Assembly: GCA_011524805.1 (NCBI GenBank)
Contig: WTJO01000119.1
Location: 1-13,687, forward strand
Origin: Alphaproteobacteria bacterium
Lineage (GTDB): Bacteria > Pseudomonadota > Alphaproteobacteria > Puniceispirillales > Puniceispirillaceae
Reading direction: 5' to 3'
DNA: 13,687 nucleotides
Position numbers and translations under genes: made by a program. This document shows, piece after piece, positions 1-7,537 of the stretch (position 1 is the stretch's first letter; every line of letters starts with the position of its first letter). A model generated the notes under the pieces. It made no database searches. It was not told where the DNA came from and saw nothing but the letters and a program-made list of their open reading frames with translations.

Positions 1-968
1 GTTTCGATATAGCCGATAATTCTTTTCATCACCTCGGGGCCTAGCACAGTCGAGCCTGTAAAGGTCAGATCACGCAAATATAATGTGCGCAAATCAAGCG
101 ATACAAGCGGGCCTGCGATTGCCCCTGAACAGGTATATCTGCCACCACGTTCAAGACAGTCAATCCAGTCTGCCCAGCTATCGCCACCTACAATATCGGC
201 AACCACGCTGACAGGTTCTGACAGCGCATCGCGCAGATTGTCTGGCGCCCGTTCAAGCACCCTGTCTGCCCCAAGCCCCAGCACATCATCATGTTTGTGA
301 GGCGATGCCAGCCCGATAACACGCGCACCACGCAATTTGGCAAGCTGAACCACCGCACCACCAACCCCGCCAGACGCGCCAGAAACCAGCACCGTATCAG
401 AGGCATCAACACCGGCGCGGGACAGCATGCCCTCGGCTGTTGAATAGGAACATGAAAATGTGGCCAACTCGGCATCAGATAAAGATGAGTCAACCGCAAG
501 CGCATTGCTGGCCGGCATTATCGCATATTCTGCAAAGCCGCCATCACATTCAGAACCATAATAGCCTGTCTTGTTTTTATTTTGCGGATCCTGCGGGTCA
601 CGCACCCAGTTATCTGTTATTACCCGCTCACCTATTCTATGGCTATCTGCCTCATCGCCTGTCGCCACGATATGGCCACACACATCAGCGCCCTGAATTC
701 TGGGAAAGCTAACAGGCGCACCGCCCCAGCTTGGATCATCCGCATTTATCGTATCATAGCCATCTGCCGAGGTTGCTTCTGTCACTGCCTTTGAATACCA
801 GCCAGACCGTGTATTCACATCTGTGTTATTCAGCCCGCAGGCACCTACCTTGACCAGCACCTCGCCTGCCTGTGGTCTGGGGCATGGCCAGTTTTCGTGA
901 AAGACCATTTTTTCCGGCCCGCCATGACCCATCGTCACCATAGCGCGCATTGTATCAGGTATCTGCAT
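1..968 (-). CDS. Zinc-independent MDR alcohol dehydrogenase / quinone oxidoreductase-like protein, 3' end cut by window edge
   Basis: A reading frame runs on the minus strand without a stop to the window edge, giving 322 residues; family members are usually 330-350, so about 20-30 C-terminal residues are missing. The N-terminal GroES-like domain (about 7-160) has GLNNTD (45-50) where zinc alcohol dehydrogenases have the catalytic Cys (GVCHTD), and QGADVCGH (92-99) where they have GHE. The four-Cys structural zinc loop is absent. The Rossmann nucleotide-binding motif GASGGVGG is at 197-204. This points to an NADPH-dependent quinone or enone reductase-type enzyme (COG0604-like), not a zinc alcohol dehydrogenase. 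About 25 extra residues lie between GWY (56-58) and FPRIQG (88-93). I chose the ATG at 968 because AGAGGA (978-983) sits 9 bases ahead of it; the in-frame ATG at 977 touches that site. It is divergent from lrgAB. The substrate cannot be told. Confidence 0.85.
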   Translation of the reverse strand, partial: MQIPDTMRAMVTMGHGGPEKMVFHENWPCPRPQAGEVLVKVGACGLNNTDVNTRSGWYSKAVTEATSADGYDTINADDPSWGGAPVSFPRIQGADVCGHIVATGDEADSHRIGERVITDNWVRDPQDPQNKNKTGYYGSECDGGFAEYAIMPASNALAVDSSLSDAELATFSCSYSTAEGMLSRAGVDASDTVLVSGASGGVGGAVVQLAKLRGARVIGLASPHKHDDVLGLGADRVLERAPDNLRDALSEPVSVVADIVGGDSWADWIDCLERGGRYTCSGAIAGPLVSLDLRTLYLRDLTFTGSTVLGPEVMKRIIGYIE

Positions 969-977
969 CTGCTTCAT

Positions 978-983
978 TCCTCT
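978..983 (-). promoter_or_regulatory. Ribosome binding site of the MDR oxidoreductase
   Basis: The minus strand reads AGAGGA here, 9 bases before the ATG at 968 and directly adjoining the alternative ATG at 977. The spacing decides for 968. Confidence 0.55.
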
Positions 984-1027
984 ATCTAGCAATCTGGCAA
1001 ACCTGCCGCCACTCATCGCCTAGCCCT

Positions 1028-1140
1028 AGCATATCTGCATCACAAGAAACAGCAGATTATTCTATCCGGCATCTATATCATCACCAAAAACAGCTTGGCG
1101 AAAATTTGATTTTCCAATTAAGTCTTAATGCAGATATGCT
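1028..1140. repeat. Perfect 13-base inverted repeat in the divergent lrgA / MDR promoter region
   Basis: AGCATATCTGCAT (1028-1040) and its exact reverse complement ATGCAGATATGCT (1128-1140) lie exactly 100 bases apart in the 217-base gap between divergent genes. Each arm is itself nearly palindromic (GCAnATnTGC), as expected of a dimeric regulator's half-loop operator pair. Caution: GCATATCTGCAT also occurs inside the crotonase-like gene at 9512-9523, so this word is favoured locally and chance is less unlikely than its length suggests. Between the arms, TTGG (1095-1098) to CCAA (1114-1117) forms a second imperfect dyad around TTG with AAAAT/ATTTT arms. No clear -35/-10 pair was identified. 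Confidence 0.45.
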
Positions 1141-1168
1141 GAAGCCAATAGTGACCCTGACCCGAAAT

Positions 1169-1177
1169 GGAGGGAGG
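1169..1177 (+). promoter_or_regulatory. Strong ribosome binding site of lrgA
   Basis: GGAGGGAGG ends 8 bases before the ATG at 1186. It is the strongest Shine-Dalgarno match in the left half of the window and fixes that start. Confidence 0.7.
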
Positions 1178-1185
1178 CAGATTTT

Positions 1186-1554
1186 ATGCTGGCAGGTATC
1201 TTTACCATCTTCATGTTTCAGCTTGTCGGTGAAGCTATCCAGAAATATTTCGGGCTGTCGATCCCCGGCCCTGTTATCGGGCTGGTGCTGATGCTGATAG
1301 CCCTGCTGGCAAGCAAACACCGCACCCACAGGCCAATAGCTGGCCTTAGAGACAATCTGATCACGGTTGCTGAGACATTGCTTGGCCATCTATCCTTGCT
1401 ATTTGTGCCTATTGGGGTGGGAGTGATTCTGCATCTTCATTTGCTGGAAACACAGCTTTTGCGCGTTCTGGGCGTGATCATCTTTGGCACCATCGCCACC
1501 ATGATATTCACTGCCTTTATCTTTTCTGCCTTCGGGAGCACGGAAAATGACTGA
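1186..1554 (+). CDS. lrgA: CidA/LrgA family membrane protein
   Basis: A 122-residue, very hydrophobic protein with about four membrane helices, the normal size and topology of LrgA/CidA. The family motifs IPGPVIGLVLM (26-36) and LSLLFVPIGVGV (69-80) are clear. LrgA/CidA proteins were first described as holin-like regulators of murein hydrolases in Staphylococcus. Homologous LrgA+LrgB pairs are now known as small-acid carriers: Bacillus PftAB takes up pyruvate, and plant PLGG1, a fusion of both parts, moves glycolate and glycerate. It overlaps lrgB by 8 bases, so the two are translationally coupled and surely act together. The preceding GGAGGGAGG gives a confident start. The nearby 2-hydroxyacid dehydrogenase and glyoxylate-type aminotransferase make a transport role more attractive than a lysis role, but that is an inference. 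Confidence 0.9.
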   Translation: MLAGIFTIFMFQLVGEAIQKYFGLSIPGPVIGLVLMLIALLASKHRTHRPIAGLRDNLITVAETLLGHLSLLFVPIGVGVILHLHLLETQLLRVLGVIIFGTIATMIFTAFIFSAFGSTEND

Positions 1555-2281
1555 ACAGGCAAGATTATATGAAGTATGGGTATATCTTCAGGCAGAACCA
1601 TTATTCTGGCTGACCCTCACGATAGGCGCCTATCTGGTAGCGGACAAGCTTTACCAGTCATCAGGGCTGTTCCCGCTGCTAAACCCTGTAGCGCTATCAA
1701 TTGTGTTTGTTAGCCTGTGCCTGACCGGCTTCGGGGTTGAATATGAGCGCTATTTTAATGGCGCGAAATTTATCCATTTTCTGCTTGGCCCTGCCACTGT
1801 TGCGCTGGCCATTCCTATCTACCAGCGCTGGGATACCGTGTTACGGGCAAAAAGCGCTATTCTGATCAGCATCTCGCTTGGGGCTGTGATTGCGATTACC
1901 ATCACCTATCTGCTTGCCATGATGGTCGGGCTAGATGAGGTCACAACAAAATCGCTGTTACCACGAAATGTGACAGCCCCTATCGCGATGGGGATTTCCG
2001 AAATCATTGGCGGCATCCCCTCACTTACCGCGATTGTGACTGTGGTGACCGGCATTATCGGGGCGGCGGTCGGCAGTTTCGTGCTTGATATGGCAAGGGT
2101 AAAGAATATGGCGGCACGCGGATTTGCCTTCGGGTTGGCCAGCCACGGCATAGGCACAGCACGGGCGCTGGCCAAGAACAGACAGGCTGGCGTATTTGCG
2201 GCGGTGGCGATGGGGCTTAGCGGGATTGTGACAGCTATGCTGATCCCGTTTGGCTTTTATCTGCTAAGTGATGTTTTTTAA
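1547..2281 (+). CDS. lrgB: LrgB/CidB family membrane protein, partner of LrgA
   Basis: This 244-residue polytopic inner-membrane protein is of normal LrgB length (about 230-240). Hallmarks are GPATVALAIPIY (81-92), LPRNVTAPIA (138-147; most relatives have S/K-V-T-T-P-I-A), GGIPSLTA (155-162) and SHGIGTARA (199-207). These lie in the two re-entrant, substrate-proximal regions of the family. The ATG at 1547 lies inside the end of lrgA, whose TGA is at 1552-1554, a typical coupled arrangement. LrgB is expected to form the transport or pore unit with LrgA. Substrates shown for homologues are pyruvate, glycolate and glycerate; which applies here cannot be read from sequence. No terminator hairpin is visible after the stop, and the 69-base gap to the next gene leaves read-through possible. 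Confidence 0.92.
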   Translation: MTEQARLYEVWVYLQAEPLFWLTLTIGAYLVADKLYQSSGLFPLLNPVALSIVFVSLCLTGFGVEYERYFNGAKFIHFLLGPATVALAIPIYQRWDTVLRAKSAILISISLGAVIAITITYLLAMMVGLDEVTTKSLLPRNVTAPIAMGISEIIGGIPSLTAIVTVVTGIIGAAVGSFVLDMARVKNMAARGFAFGLASHGIGTARALAKNRQAGVFAAVAMGLSGIVTAMLIPFGFYLLSDVF

Positions 2282-2350
2282 TTCCGCCAGCCAGATTTAT
2301 CTATATACTCCAAGCATCATTATTTTATCATGACAGGACATTTGAGATAG

Positions 2351-3115
2351 ATGAACAGGCGTAGCGTACTGACAGCCATCATATCTATGGCGTCTTTTAT
2401 GTTGTTTACAGGAAGCATGGCAATGGCAGATGAATTACAAATTAATATCATTAAAAAAGGCAAAGGCGATAGCGCCGAGACAGGCCAGCAGGTATCTGTG
2501 CATTATGAAGGCAAATTAACTGATGGGACTGTATTTGACGCCTCACGTCCACGCGGCACGCCGTTTACCTTCACACTTGGCGAAGGTCAGGTGATACAGG
2601 GCTGGGATGAAGGCGTCAAAGGCATGAAAGTTGGCGAGGTGCGTACATTAATCATCCCGCCTGAACTAGGCTATGGGTTACGTGGTGCAGGTGGCGTGAT
2701 ACCGCCAAATGCAACGCTAGAATTTGAGGTTGAATTAATGGCGATTTCCACCCCTGCAACGCTTGGCGAAGCAGACCCGGATGCGTTGCTGGACGCACAG
2801 AAAGATGGCGTTATCATCATCGATATCAGACGCGAGAATGAATGGGTTGAGACAGGCATAATCAAAGGTGTTGAGACCATCACGGCCTTTACCGAAACAG
2901 GCCAGCTTCATCCCGAATTTCAGGAGCGGTTTATGGCGGTTGTTGAAAATCCTGAAACAGCTATCATGCTGGTCTGCCGTTCAGGCACCCGCACAGGCAA
3001 TCTGGGCAATGCGCTGATTAGCCAGCTTGGCTTTAGCAATGTATCTCATCTCTCGGATGGCATGATTGGCTGGATGGAACAGGGCATGAAAACAGTTCCC
3101 TTCAAGCCAGAATAG
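2351..3115 (+). CDS. Secreted FKBP-type peptidyl-prolyl isomerase fused to a rhodanese domain
   Basis: 254 residues in three parts. Residues 1-26 are a Sec signal peptide (basic MNRR, hydrophobic core, AMA before DE), so the mature protein is periplasmic. Residues 29-131 form a complete FKBP domain with the expected binding-pocket aromatics and aliphatics: Y52, F62-D63, V81-I82, W85, Y108 and F125, with GxGxVIxGWDEG at 77-88. Residues 135-250 form a rhodanese-like domain; CRSGTRTG (209-216) supplies an intact active-site loop with Cys209. FKBPs catalyse cis/trans proline isomerisation; rhodanese domains carry sulfur or act as thiol switches. I know both domains well individually, but their pairing in one exported chain is unusual. 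The ribosome site is weak (AGGA at 2335-2338, or GAGATAG), but a complete signal peptide supports the ATG at 2351. It may be co-transcribed with the hydrolase 41 bases downstream. Confidence 0.9.
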   Translation: MNRRSVLTAIISMASFMLFTGSMAMADELQINIIKKGKGDSAETGQQVSVHYEGKLTDGTVFDASRPRGTPFTFTLGEGQVIQGWDEGVKGMKVGEVRTLIIPPELGYGLRGAGGVIPPNATLEFEVELMAISTPATLGEADPDALLDAQKDGVIIIDIRRENEWVETGIIKGVETITAFTETGQLHPEFQERFMAVVENPETAIMLVCRSGTRTGNLGNALISQLGFSNVSHLSDGMIGWMEQGMKTVPFKPE

Positions 3116-3156
3116 CCAGCTGAAATAAAGCACCAGAAAATCAGGGAACCAGACAG

Positions 3157-4053
3157 ATGCCATCCTTCCAGCATGACGGGTTGACATTGCATTATGAAGA
3201 TGAAGGGGCTGGCAAGCCAATTATATTTTTACATGAATTTGGCGGCGATACCAGAAGCTGGTCAGACCAACTTGCCTATTTCAGCACCCACCCAGACAGC
3301 TCGCGCCGCGCACTGGCATTATCTGCGCGCGGCTATCCGCCCTCTGATGTGCCTGACCAGCCAGATAAATATGGCTGGCAGCAAAATCGGGATGATGTGA
3401 TCGCCCTGCTTGACCATCTGTCAATTGAACAGGCTGATCTTGTCGGGCTGTCAATGGGCGGCTATATTGCGCTCATTACAGCCCTAGCCTATCCGGACAG
3501 GATAGGGTCTGTTGTCTGTGCCAGCACAGGCTCAGGTGCCTATCTGCCCAGCCGTCAGGCCTTTATTGATGATGCGCTGGCCTCGGCTGATGCAATACAG
3601 ACACAGAATATGGTGCCGGCAGAACAGATGGCACTGGCACCAAACAGGATCCAGCTAAGAGATAAAGACCCCGCAGCATGGGATGAATTTGTTGTCCATC
3701 TGGCAAGCCATCCGGCAATAGGGGCTGCCCATACATTGCGCGAAGTGCAGGCAAGACGCCCTGCACTGGCCGATTTTTCAGACCAGATAGCAAGGTGCAA
3801 ACATCCTGTGCTGATTTTGGTCGGTGATGAGGATGAGCCCTGTCTTGATGCCAGCCTGTGGCTGAAACGCCAGATGCCGCTATCAGGCCTGAAAATATAT
3901 CCAAAATCCGGGCATTTGCTGAATCTGGAACTGCCAGACCAGTTTAATGAGGATATTATGGCCTTTTTTACACATGTTGAAACAGGCCAGTGGAAGCCGC
4001 GTTCTCAAACTGAATTTAGCTCGATGTTCAGCCCTGTAGACGAGCATAGCTAG
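3157..4053 (+). CDS. Alpha/beta-fold hydrolase
   Basis: A 298-residue cytoplasmic protein with the alpha/beta-hydrolase plan. The strand-3/oxyanion segment is IIFLHEFGGD (22-31), and the nucleophile elbow GLSMGG (97-102) carries Ser99. An acid after a beta strand appears in LVGDEDEP (221-228; Asp224 is the likeliest, Asp226 is possible), and the catalytic His is His253 in KSGHLLNLE. A complete triad is therefore present. The pattern resembles 3-oxoadipate enol-lactonase-like and esterase-like hydrolases. It ends with an extra polar tail of about 25 residues after the last helix. AGGGAA (3143-3148) lies 8 bases before the ATG. It probably shares a transcript with the FKBP-rhodanese gene and converges on the minus-strand membrane-protein gene, with only 2 bases between stops. 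The substrate is unknown. Confidence 0.85.
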   Translation: MPSFQHDGLTLHYEDEGAGKPIIFLHEFGGDTRSWSDQLAYFSTHPDSSRRALALSARGYPPSDVPDQPDKYGWQQNRDDVIALLDHLSIEQADLVGLSMGGYIALITALAYPDRIGSVVCASTGSGAYLPSRQAFIDDALASADAIQTQNMVPAEQMALAPNRIQLRDKDPAAWDEFVVHLASHPAIGAAHTLREVQARRPALADFSDQIARCKHPVLILVGDEDEPCLDASLWLKRQMPLSGLKIYPKSGHLLNLELPDQFNEDIMAFFTHVETGQWKPRSQTEFSSMFSPVDEHS

Positions 4054-4055
4054 TA

Positions 4056-4319
4056 TCAGAACAGGCTGGATATAAACAGATAGCCAGCATAGATAAACAC
4101 TGCCAGCACCGCCAGTATGATAAGTACTGTCTGAAAAAAATCATGGATAAGCGCTGCCACAAGCTGTCTTGTTCTATCTGGCCCAAGCACAAGATAGGCC
4201 ACCAGCAATGATATTGGAAAGCAAAACCAGAACAGGGTAGATACCACCCAGAATGTTACAAACCCCATTTCCGAAAATGGGTTTTCATCCTTATCTGTCT
4301 GTAGGGATGGTTCTGTCAC
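4056..4319 (-). CDS. Small two-helix membrane protein coupled to the FAD/Fe-S dehydrogenase
   Basis: I do not recognise this 87-residue protein. It has a short acidic N-terminus, a hydrophobic segment at about 20-45, a charged linker (GPDRTRQ, 46-52) and a second hydrophobic segment at about 62-86, so a small inner-membrane hairpin is predicted. The start is GTG at 4319, which follows the dehydrogenase TAA (4322-4320) without a single spare base (TAAGTG). No good ribosome site is visible, so translation probably depends on ribosomes terminating on the upstream gene. A later ATG at residue 18 would remove the charged N-terminus and is less likely given the coupling. The arrangement suggests it works with the dehydrogenase, perhaps as a membrane anchor. 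That is inference; a conserved but unrelated neighbour is also possible. Confidence 0.65.
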   Translation of the reverse strand: MTEPSLQTDKDENPFSEMGFVTFWVVSTLFWFCFPISLLVAYLVLGPDRTRQLVAALIHDFFQTVLIILAVLAVFIYAGYLFISSLF

Positions 4320-7283
4320 TTATAGCCTGTCTGCCAGAATGGCGGCAACATGACGCGCAGAACGGTCTGTGCCATCTTTGATCTGGCATCTGCAGGAAAC
4401 GCCATCTGCAACCAGCACCGTATCTTTATCTGCCGCCCGTACCGCAGGCAGCAAATGCGCCTCTGCCATCTTTATTGAGATATCATAGGTATCTGCACCA
4501 TAGCCAAATGCGCCTGCCATACCGCAGCAGCTTGTTTGTATCTGCTCGACCTCAAAGCCTGCTATATCGGACAGTACAGTTTCAACAGACCCCACAACAT
4601 CAAATGCCTTTTGATGGCAATGCCCATGCAACAGGGCCTTCCCGCCTGTTTTTGCGAGCGGCACATCCGGTCTGTCACGTGCCAGCAATTCCTCAAATGT
4701 CATTACCTGCTCTGCAAGCGCTCTGGCTTCATCTGTTGCCAGCAGGGCTGGCACCTCGTCCTTTAGCGCCAAGGTGCAGGAAGGCTCAAGCCCCACAACA
4801 GGGATGCCGTCTCTGGCAAAGGGCGCGAACATATCTACCAGATGCTGGGCATGCGCACGCGCTTTGTCTATCTTGCCAACAGACAGATAGGTACGCCCAC
4901 AACAGACAGGCTGGCTTGAATTAGCTGGCGGGATAAAAGGCTGATAGCCTGCCGCCTTTAATACTTTAACAGCTGCCCGTAAATTATCTGGCTCAAAATA
5001 CCGGTTAAAGGTATCTGCAAAGATCAGAACCGGCCTATCGGCTGTGGGCGCACTATCAATCTCGTCATCTGTGAAGGGCGCGCCTGACCATTTTGGCAGG
5101 CTGCGGCGGGCAGAAAAGCCGGTCATTTTCTCAGCAATCATCGAGATGACGGGCAGATGCCGCCAGATAGATTGCAGGCTGTTTGCGAGCATATGGAGGC
5201 GTGAGGCGATGGGGGCATAATCAGGCAGATAGCCAACCAGCCTGTCATTAAGGCTCAGCCCGTGTTTTTCGGTGTGCAGGGCTGTCACTTCAACTTTCAT
5301 CCGCGCCATATCAACGCCTGTAGGACATTCGCGCTTGCAGCCCTTGCATGAGACACATAATTTCATCGTGTCTGCCATCGCCTCGCTTGCGAGTGCGTCT
5401 GCGCCAAGCTGGCCTGAAAGCGCCAGACGCAAAGAGTTGGCACGCCCTCTGGTGCTGTCCTTCTCATCACCTGTTGCGCGGAAAGACGGGCACATCACCC
5501 CGCCTTCAAGCTTGCGGCAGGCGCCATTATTATTGCACATCTCAACCGCGCCCTGAAGCCCGCCAGCAGAGCCCGGCCAGCCAGACCAGTCAAGCTGTGT
5601 TGGAAACTCATCAATCTGATAGCCGGGGGCATATCTGAAAAGCTGTCTGGCATCCATTTTCGGGGCATCGACAATCTTGCCGGGGTTAAAAATATGCTCA
5701 GGGTCAAATAGCTGTTTTACCTCTTTGAACAGAGCCGCCATTTTGGCACCAAACATAACCTCGTTAAATTCTGATCTGACAATGCCGTCACCATGCTCGC
5801 CAGAGTGAGAGCCGCCATATTTACTGACCAGCGCAAAGGCCTCTTCGCCAATGGCACGCATTTTTTCAACATCACTGCCAAGCTTCATATCCAGCACAGG
5901 CCGAACATGCAGACAGCCCACTGAGGCATGCGCATACCATGTGCCCTTGGTGCCATATTTAGTGAATATATCTGTTAGCCCCTGCGTGTAGTCAGCCAGA
6001 TGTTCTAGCGGCACAGAGCAATCTTCAACAAATGATACAGGCTTGGCAGACTGTTTCATGCTCATCATGATATTGAGGCCAGATTTCCGCATCTCTGCGA
6101 CACGTGCCTGCATGGCAGGATCAATTGCATCCACCACACCACCACATCCGTCTGCATCCTTATCCCATGCAAAGCCTAAATCTGCCATCATCTGATGCAG
6201 GCGTTCTAGCCGCCGCATATTTTCATCCATATCATCTTCGGCAAATTCGACCACCAGCAGGGCAGCAGGATTGCCACGCACGGATTCTTCGACAATCGGG
6301 GCAAATATCGGAATGGATCTGGCAAGTGCCAGCATGGTGTCGTCTATCAGCTCGACCGCAACAGGGTCCAGCCCGACCAGATGCTGGGCAGCGTCCATCG
6401 CCTTATAAAAAGTTGGGAAATGACATATGCCCATAATTTTTTTGGCTGGCAGTGGCCATAATTTCAGCTCAATCGCCGAGGAATAGGCAAGCGTGCCTTC
6501 AGAGCCCACCAGCAGATGAGACAGATTAATCCCGTCACCTGCCTTGCCATGCGGGCGCATGGCCATCGCATCTTGTATCAGCGCATCAATATTATAGCCG
6601 CCCACGCGTCTTAATAATTGCGGGAAGGAGGACAGGATTTCATCTTTATGCTCAGTGCCAATATTTGATAATTGCGGCCAATTCTGTGCCAGCAGGCCAG
6701 TCAGAGGGGCCTCATCCAGCGCGCCGAAATGGCTATCAGACCCGTCTGACATGATCGCGTCTATCGACAGCACATTATCCCGCATAATGCCATAGCGAAT
6801 TGACCTGCCGCCACACGAATTATTACCTGCCATGCCGCCAATTGTCGCGCGTGACGAGGTAGAGACATCTACTGGAAACCACAGCCCATGCGGTTTTAAC
6901 AGGCGGTTCAGATCGTCCAGCACAATCCCCGGCTCAACCACACATCGCTGCTCTGCCACATCAAGCGATAGGATACGGTTCAGATGTTTTGTATTATCAA
7001 TAACCAGCGCATGATTAACAGTCTGGCCACATTGCGAAGTGCCGCCACCGCGCGGAAGCACCGCAATCTTATGCTCACGACAATAATCAAGCGCCGCTCT
7101 GACATCATCCAGTGTCTCAGGCACAAGAACGCCATGTGGCAGCATCTGGTAGATAGAGGCATCTGTGGCATACCGCCCCCGCGAAAATCTGTCTGTCATC
7201 ACCTTGTCGCCAAGATGTTTTGCCAGCCCCGAAAGATCAGGTACTGAGGCGGCAGACTGGGTGGGGGCAAGGGTATCTGGCAT
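4320..7283 (-). CDS. FAD-binding and (Fe-S)-binding 2-hydroxyacid dehydrogenase, YdiJ-like
   Basis: A 987-residue fusion of a flavoprotein and an iron-sulfur subunit, close to E. coli YdiJ (about 1000). The FAD_binding_4 domain (about 35-185) contains PRGGGTSQCGQ (77-87) and GNNSCGG (153-159). The FAD-oxidase C-terminal domain (about 280-540) ends with the flavin/substrate loop SGEHGDG (494-500) and FNPGK (532-536). Seven cysteines suited to Fe-S clusters follow: C583, C589, C598 (CPS) and CVSCKGCKREC (643-653). Two cysteine-rich CCG domains then carry CCG at 794-796 and SCCG at 918-921. The family oxidises D-2-hydroxyacids, passing electrons to the quinone pool; YdiJ-type members have been linked to D-2-hydroxyglutarate and relatives to D-lactate or glycolate. 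The ribosome site is weak. The gene is divergent from the aminotransferase operon, and the small membrane-protein gene follows directly. The exact substrate is open. Confidence 0.9.
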   Translation of the reverse strand: MPDTLAPTQSAASVPDLSGLAKHLGDKVMTDRFSRGRYATDASIYQMLPHGVLVPETLDDVRAALDYCREHKIAVLPRGGGTSQCGQTVNHALVIDNTKHLNRILSLDVAEQRCVVEPGIVLDDLNRLLKPHGLWFPVDVSTSSRATIGGMAGNNSCGGRSIRYGIMRDNVLSIDAIMSDGSDSHFGALDEAPLTGLLAQNWPQLSNIGTEHKDEILSSFPQLLRRVGGYNIDALIQDAMAMRPHGKAGDGINLSHLLVGSEGTLAYSSAIELKLWPLPAKKIMGICHFPTFYKAMDAAQHLVGLDPVAVELIDDTMLALARSIPIFAPIVEESVRGNPAALLVVEFAEDDMDENMRRLERLHQMMADLGFAWDKDADGCGGVVDAIDPAMQARVAEMRKSGLNIMMSMKQSAKPVSFVEDCSVPLEHLADYTQGLTDIFTKYGTKGTWYAHASVGCLHVRPVLDMKLGSDVEKMRAIGEEAFALVSKYGGSHSGEHGDGIVRSEFNEVMFGAKMAALFKEVKQLFDPEHIFNPGKIVDAPKMDARQLFRYAPGYQIDEFPTQLDWSGWPGSAGGLQGAVEMCNNNGACRKLEGGVMCPSFRATGDEKDSTRGRANSLRLALSGQLGADALASEAMADTMKLCVSCKGCKRECPTGVDMARMKVEVTALHTEKHGLSLNDRLVGYLPDYAPIASRLHMLANSLQSIWRHLPVISMIAEKMTGFSARRSLPKWSGAPFTDDEIDSAPTADRPVLIFADTFNRYFEPDNLRAAVKVLKAAGYQPFIPPANSSQPVCCGRTYLSVGKIDKARAHAQHLVDMFAPFARDGIPVVGLEPSCTLALKDEVPALLATDEARALAEQVMTFEELLARDRPDVPLAKTGGKALLHGHCHQKAFDVVGSVETVLSDIAGFEVEQIQTSCCGMAGAFGYGADTYDISIKMAEAHLLPAVRAADKDTVLVADGVSCRCQIKDGTDRSARHVAAILADRL

Positions 7284-7537
7284 GGCGATTGACTGTTCTT
7301 TTGCTAGGCATGTTCCGAAAAATTATATGTCAGAACAGATTATAATGATATGGTGCATTAAAGGGCTTCTGCTGTATGAAAATCTTTTTCACAATACTTT
7401 AACCATAATAGGTAATATGGCATAGTAGCGGAGATTGGCGAGAGGTTTTTTCACCCTGCAGATACCTAACATACCCTGTCTGTATTCCAGCCAGCTACCA
7501 ATAATCATTTAGTTCAGAGTTACAATCCAGAGTTCAC
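7284..7537. promoter_or_regulatory. Divergent promoter region between the dehydrogenase and the aminotransferase operon
   Basis: This 254-base A+T-rich gap has no convincing gene and must hold promoters for both directions. ATTATAAT (7339-7346) is a perfect palindrome that gives a TATAAT-like -10 box on both strands. TATAAT also occurs on the minus strand in ACATATAATT (complement of 7321-7330). On the plus strand TTCACA (7388-7393) and TAATAT (7413-7418) could be a -35/-10 pair, though 19 bases apart. An inverted pair CTGTTCT (7293-7299) and AGAACAG (7332-7338) could be operator arms. None is strong alone. No riboswitch fold was recognised. Confidence 0.4.

Noticed and set aside
188..505. 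A 105-residue minus-strand frame inside the MDR gene
   Set aside because: It is a shifted frame of the real gene; the correct minus-strand frame is open from 968 to the window edge and carries the MDR motifs.
4029..4068. Possible bidirectional terminator hairpin (CAGCCCTGT with ACAGGCTG) at the convergent junction
   Set aside because: It has a bulge, a 20-plus-base loop and no T-run on either side, and it lies within coding ends; not enough to call a terminator.
7421..7470. Glycine-riboswitch-like words (GGAGA, GGCGAGAGG) ahead of the aminotransferase
   Set aside because: The downstream conserved aptamer segments and paired stems are missing.
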